Of a stretch of 64,000 nt of DNA, positions 59,563-64,000 are shown one piece after another (the stretch's first letter is position 1; each line of letters opens with the position of its first letter). The notes under the pieces were generated by a model. That model was given only the letters and a program-made list of their open reading frames with translations. It was not told the origin of the DNA and made no database searches. Position numbers and translations under genes: made by a program. The DNA comes from Parietichytrium sp. I65-24A. Its lineage: Eukaryota > Sar > Bigyra > Thraustochytrida > Thraustochytriidae. The stretch is from positions 5,797-69,796 of the forward strand of contig BLSF01000048.1 of the NCBI GenBank assembly GCA_012862575.1. Reading direction: 5' to 3'.

Positions 59563-62500
59563 ATGTCAGAGGATAACTTCGACGCCGACTTGTGGGAAGG
59601 ATACGGCAAGACTACTGTGGAAGCACTTCGAAGCGTCCGAGACCATGTGAGCCAAAATGTGCAGACTACGGAGACCCCAGTACTTGAGCAAGTTGACTCG
59701 TACTGCTTGAAGGATCGAGTGCGGTGCTCGCGACGGTTTGTTCTCTCGAAACCGGGCTTTTTCGTCCTCGGATTTCGCCTTGACCTTTCAAGATCTCAAA
59801 GCTACGATGAGTCCGAATGCGATCTGTCAGGGAGCGAGCAGGAGTCACCAGCCCCGAGCCCTCGGTCAGGTCCAACTAGAGACGGCCAAAGCGTAGAGAT
59901 GAGTGGTGAGAGCCTGGAGAGCTCCACATTTACTGTCCAGCCTAAGAGAAAGTCAAAGCGAGAAGCGCTCATGCGCAAGGTGGTCGCAATGACAGGTAAG
60001 CAGAAGCGCGTAAAGGCTTCCGTTCAGATTGTTGACGTGCACCACCACCTTGTTCATGCATCAAACACTTACGATGCCTCCCCAAATTTGGAGTCGTATT
60101 TTGAACATTTATTTGTAAACATAGGAGACCCGGTGGAGGAGGACCGTCTTATTCTCGCCAAGGGTCTGCGCGAGTCTGGTACGAGCTGTTTTTTACTCTT
60201 GCCCAACAACGTTCCAGCTGTGGTGAACGTCAACTTCTTCTCCAACATGGACGTCTTCGTTCGCTCAGAGCTATACTCGTCCCACTCGAAGTATTTACCG
60301 GAAACGGCGATTCCCCACCCTTTCTCCCAAGCCCCGAAACCCCCAGTGGCAGTTGCAGGTTCCACTTCCGCTCGTTCAACCGGAGTGGACGCTAGAGCTT
60401 CCGAGGTGGGTGCCAAGGGCCGTATTCTTCTGTCGACTGCATATTCTGACGAGGGTTCTTCTCGGAGGTTAAGCCACAGGAGGTTCTCCGAGACAGCTGG
60501 TCGAAATGGCGACAGGAGCGACTCTGGAAATGGGGTGGAGCTAAAGCCCTGGGTCAGCAAGGCGGTTCGCTCGGAGGCCGACGCAGAAGAAGTCGCGGAC
60601 CCCCTAGCGCTACTGAGTAGCGGATTTGAGCGGCTGAGATCTGGCACCCCACCGCGAGAAAACATTGGCGAAACTAGTGCGCTCAAGTATATGAAGCGCA
60701 GGAGTGGAAGTTGGAGTCTTGGCCAAGTCGACTCGAACGCAACAATCAATTTAGAGGACATTGAGGGTGATGACGACGATGACGACGAAAGCGGGGTGCC
60801 TACGCTTCCTGGAGCTGACGCAGGCACCGACGGGGCGTCCTCTCCGCGCCACCACACACTGCCCGCGAAAAGAATTTCAGCCGGGGTTAAAAGTGGGGAG
60901 AATGCAAAATTTGCTGGTGCAACGAAGCTTCTGCCTCTGGTCACCAAAGGCAAGTGGTTTCACGAGTATCATGGCCCTGGTGAGCCGCTTGGGCGTTCCG
61001 TTCTTCTGCGAGGTGTAAACCTCTCTGGAAATGTCAAACTCCCAAGCCGTCCGGACAGCCGCACACACATTCGTGTAGATTGGGGGGCCTTGAAGGACCC
61101 TGAAGCTCTTGCGGCGTTGTCGTTTGTCGGCCGTCCATTTCCACTTGACGAGGCGCCAGAGCATTTCACAAGGCTGAAGAACTGGGGTTTCAACTGCTTC
61201 CGCTTTATCGTGACCTGGGAAGCTATCGAACACTCTGGGCCGGGCATTTACGACACTGAGTACCTCGATTATGTGCAGAAAGTTGTTGCCCTGGCGGGCG
61301 AGTACGGATTTTACGTTTTCATCGATCCGCATCAAGATGTTTGGAGCCGGATGACTGGTGGCTCTGGTGCACCTGCCTGGACTTTGTCTGCCGCTGGTCT
61401 CGACCTTGCCAAAATCGAAGCTTGTGAAGCTGCGTTCACCCACAGCTCCTCAACAGACCCTGCCAAATTTCAGAGGATGTCATGGCCCCAGAACTACCAA
61501 CGCTTTGCAGCTTTGCATTTGTTCACTTTATTTTGGGGGGGAAATCACTTTGCTCCCGATTTTGCCGTGGATGGAGGTATTCCGTAAGTTACGTTGGCTT
61601 CCGTGGTTTTGCAATTCGCAGCCAGCGCCGTTCTCACGCCCTGACTACTCGCACTTTCGCTGACAAATCTGATTTCGCGATGGATAGTATTCAAGAATAT
61701 CTTCAAAAGCATTTCATCGGTGCAATGCTGGAGGTGGTAAAGAGAGTGAAGGATATGTCTCACGTAATTGGGTTTGACAGTTTTAATGAGCCATCTCCAG
61801 GCTTTATTGGCAAGAAGCTGGACGAATTCCCTGACCCGGTTATTCCCCCCGGACCCGTGTTCAAGCCATTCGATGCAATGTGCACCGCTGGTGGTTTTGA
61901 CAGAGTCATCAATCGCGCAAATGGTATAGGCATAATGACCGGGAAATACAAGGCCAACAAGGACGCGGTTAGTGTTTGGCTGCCTGGTGTTCCGGATATC
62001 TGGCGAGCCCATGGCGTGTGGGATGTCGTGGTGTACAAATCTGAAGATGGTTCGGAGCGATTCGAGCCGCGGCTTCTGCAGCCGAATTACTTTCGTCGCT
62101 TTCCAAAGTCCCCGGACGATGTGCAATTTTTTAGAGACTACTTGAGGCCATTTATGGTTCTATACATCAGCCGTATTCGTGCTTTGATGCCGCGGGCTAT
62201 ACTCTTCGCTGAAGGCGATGGGTTCGGGGAACGAGAATTTGTGTGGGACCATCGAGACCCTCCCGGGGTAGTCAATGCATCACATTGGTACGGTAAGTAA
62301 CGACATGCAGGACCGGCAGCCCGTCTTCTCTTTATTTGGAGCAGCCTTTGTCAATTCTGTCACTGACTTTTTGTTTTGCTTTTTGCAACGACACACTCTT
62401 TCCTTCACTATATAGACGGCTACACGTTATTCACAGCGAACTTTAGCCCAAAGTTCTCCGTCGATGTGAGCACCAAACTCCCTGTCTTTGGGCGAACAAG

Positions 62501-63182
62501 AATTGGTGCGATGCACACTCGAGACCTGAAAGGAATTTCAGAGCTCCCTCGGGCTCTTGACGGCTCCAAGATTGAGATTCCAACCCTTATTGGTGAATTT
62601 GGGATCCCGTTCAACATGAACAACAAGTACGGATTTCGAACGGGGGACTTTAGAATGCATTCCCAGGCGATGACTCTGTACTATGAGGTAATGGATGCCT
62701 TGCAGCTACACTCGACTCAGTGGAACTACTGTGCTGACAACAGTAACGAATGGGGCGACAACTGGAACTTGGAAGACCTTTCCCTCTTCTCACGGGACCA
62801 GCAAAAACTCCCGTACACCGTGGACCTCAACAGCGGCGGACGTGGCATCACCGGTTTTTCAAGGCCATACGCTCCATTTGTGTGCGGCGTTCCTCTTGTG
62901 ACCAACTTCAACCGGCGCACCCAGCGCTTCGAGCACGCATACGAACCAAACTCTCGAAACTTTGACGTTGGCAATTTTCAGCACTCCACAGAAATTTTCG
63001 TTCCTGATGTGCAGTACCTCTCTCCGATGAGCGCCTCTGTTGTTCAATTCGACATAATTGTTGAAGGCGGGAGGTACTTGAAAGAGCAGTACGCGGGATT
63101 TCATGTGATTTATATCTGGGCGGACCCAGCCACCTTTACACATCGGAAAGCGGTGCATGTGATTATTCAGAAGGCCAACTAA
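59563..63182 (+). CDS. GH5 endoglycoceramidase-related / steryl-glucosidase type enzyme, three exons
   Basis: Exons are 59563-61583, 61688-62292 and 62416-63182 (introns 104 and 123 bp), giving 1130 residues. The junctions restore DGGIP|IQEYLQKHFIGAM and SHWY|DGYTLF. The GH5 domain starts at about residue 478 (RSVLLRGVNLSGNVKLPSRP) and contains DPHQDVWSR, the acid/base Glu708 in GFDSFNEP and the nucleophile Glu936 in LIGEFGIPFN. The C-terminal beta domain (YAPFVCGVPLVTNFNRRTQR, TEIFVPDVQYLSP) is the one found in fungal EGCrP2/Sgl1, which hydrolyse steryl-beta-glucosides and glucosylceramide inside the cell. There is no signal peptide. Oddity: about 475 residues precede the catalytic domain, with acidic/Ser-rich linkers and a conserved-looking block (IVDVHHHLVHASNTYDAS) near 150. 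The ATG at 59563 is the first in frame. Confidence 0.88.
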
Positions 63183-63448
63183 TGGAATCGCTAACAGTAA
63201 TGTATCCCCAAATCCCCCTAACCTTTAGATAGATGTTAATAGAACAACCACTAGTACTTCAACTCCTGTTCCGTCATCGATGTGTTTCGCGAGCATGATG
63301 TTGTGCACAATGAACTTCCGTTCTGCGAGCAGCTGAATCTGTACGCTGTAAGCTCTGGCTATGGTGGGTTGAGTGGGCGCAAGCGGGCCTTCTCTCTGGC
63401 CTCTCTCGACCCCTTTTCTCCGGGGAGTACGAGCAAGTAAAGTACAAG
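63183..63448. other. Intergenic, GH5 gene to F-box gene
   Basis: 266 bp without a gene; presumably 3' end of the GH5 gene and promoter of the F-box gene. Confidence 0.4.
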
Positions 63449-64000
63449 ATGTTGGCGTCCAGAGGCGCAGGATTGCTCAGCCTTCCGGACTCTATTTGGG
63501 GCGCGATCTGGTCTTTCCTGGACTGGCGCGACGTGGAGAGCCTCAGCGTGGTGTCCCGCTACCTAAGTTTGGATTACATCGGCCCGTACATTACCCATAT
63601 ACATCGCGGGCCTGACGCAAGGGCACCGTTCCGCCACGGCGATGGGCGCCTCCAGCATCTGCTCTCGAAATGCTCGCTGCTGAGCCACTTTCATGTTGAC
63701 TGCTGCGAAGGCCTTTGTGAGGACGAAATACGACAAGCTTTGGACACGCTTGAGCGGCTGCAATGCCTGTATTTAGGCGGCTTGGCAGTCTTGTCAGAGG
63801 ATTCCTTGGAACCTTTGACCAAAGTATCTTCGTCTTTGCAGGAAGTTGCTTTGTCCGGATGCATTTTGATTCCTTCTGGGGCGATTTCCCAGCTCATTGG
63901 GCAAACATTCTGTGGGATTCAACGTTTAACCCTTGAAGGCTTCAGAGAATTTGCGGACGAGCATTTCACCCTTTTAATTGACAAGTGTGCAAGACTCGAA
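63449..64000 (+). CDS. F-box / leucine-rich-repeat protein, 5' part only
   Basis: An open frame from ATG 63449 runs for 184 codons to the window edge without a stop. After MLASRGAG the segment LLSLPDSIWGAIWSFLDWRD then VESLSVVSRYLSLDY matches the F-box pattern (L-P-x8-FL-x-x-x-D-x-x-x-L-x-x-V-S). From about residue 85 leucine-rich repeats follow (LSHFHVDCCEGL, LQCLYLGGLAVL, LQEVALSGCILI, IQRLTLEGFREF) with the Cys/Gly end positions of the FBXL/AMN1 type. Such proteins are substrate adaptors of SCF ubiquitin ligases. The substrate and the 3' end are unseen. Confidence 0.75.
   Translation, partial: MLASRGAGLLSLPDSIWGAIWSFLDWRDVESLSVVSRYLSLDYIGPYITHIHRGPDARAPFRHGDGRLQHLLSKCSLLSHFHVDCCEGLCEDEIRQALDTLERLQCLYLGGLAVLSEDSLEPLTKVSSSLQEVALSGCILIPSGAISQLIGQTFCGIQRLTLEGFREFADEHFTLLIDKCARLE

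Noticed and set aside
1-64000. tRNA and rRNA genes
   Set aside because: I looked for B-box-like GGTTCGANTCC words with acceptor pairing on both strands and found none convincing; a covariance-model scan would settle it.
1-64000. Retroelements, virus-like elements or DNA transposon proteins
   Set aside because: No reverse transcriptase, integrase, transposase, capsid or packaging motifs were seen in any frame.

Overview
The window reads as nuclear DNA of a microbial eukaryote. Genes lie singly on both strands and are separated by 0.2-3 kb of non-coding DNA. Thirteen introns can be placed by protein continuity; all are short (68-247 bp) with GT-AG ends, and most donors are GTAAGT or GTGAGT. 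The gene set is eukaryotic: SRP19, ribosomal protein eL34, PEX11, a DRS1/DDX27 helicase, an ADCK1-type kinase, a UBXN11-like SEP/UBX protein, TTL domains, and mitochondrial RF1 and Fmt. All three stop codons are used. The mix (intradiol dioxygenase-like, EGCrP2/Sgl1-type GH5, eukaryotic PqiA, UBXN11, few short introns) would suit a stramenopile such as a thraustochytrid, but the taxon is a guess from gene content.

Layout. 1-3.2 kb: no supportable gene. 3.2-6 kb: secreted intradiol dioxygenase-like protein and mitochondrial RF1. 6-8.9 kb: non-coding. 8.9-13.2 kb: ABCC transporter. 13.6-18.6 kb: TMEM222 homologue (-), Fmt (+), membrane alpha/beta hydrolase (+), RhlG-like SDR (-). 19.7-23.7 kb: three-exon PqiA-family membrane protein and PEX11. 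24-28.1 kb: PPC-like-fold protein (-), two weak gene candidates, SRP19 (-). 29-33.9 kb: very large acidic, membrane-anchored double-TTL protein. 34.2-38.6 kb: UBXN11-like protein (-) and RGG-WD40 protein (+). 39.6-45.4 kb: a Cu/Zn-SOD pseudoenzyme, DRS1/DDX27 helicase (-), TrmA-type RNA methyltransferase (+). 46.8-50.2 kb: an unrecognised protein made of 107-residue repeats encoded by near-identical 321-bp DNA units. 50.7-56 kb: coiled-coil protein, ADCK1-type kinase (-), eL34. 56.2-63.2 kb: cyclic-nucleotide-gated-type channel (-) and a GH5 steryl/ceramide glucosidase with a very long N-terminal extension. The window ends inside an F-box/LRR gene.

The genes do not form an operon or an obvious pathway. 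Loose themes are mitochondria (RF1, Fmt, ADCK1), ribosome and RNA (DRS1, eL34, TrmA, SRP19), and membrane or lipid biology (ABCC, PqiA, GH5, PEX11).

The best candidates for something undescribed are the 321-bp-repeat protein with its 642-bp higher-order repeat and single-base frame break, the SOD-fold protein that has lost its copper site, the acidic type II double-TTL protein, the ADCK1 kinase with a hydrophobic insert between catalytic loop and DFG-equivalent, and the channel with a GKG filter.
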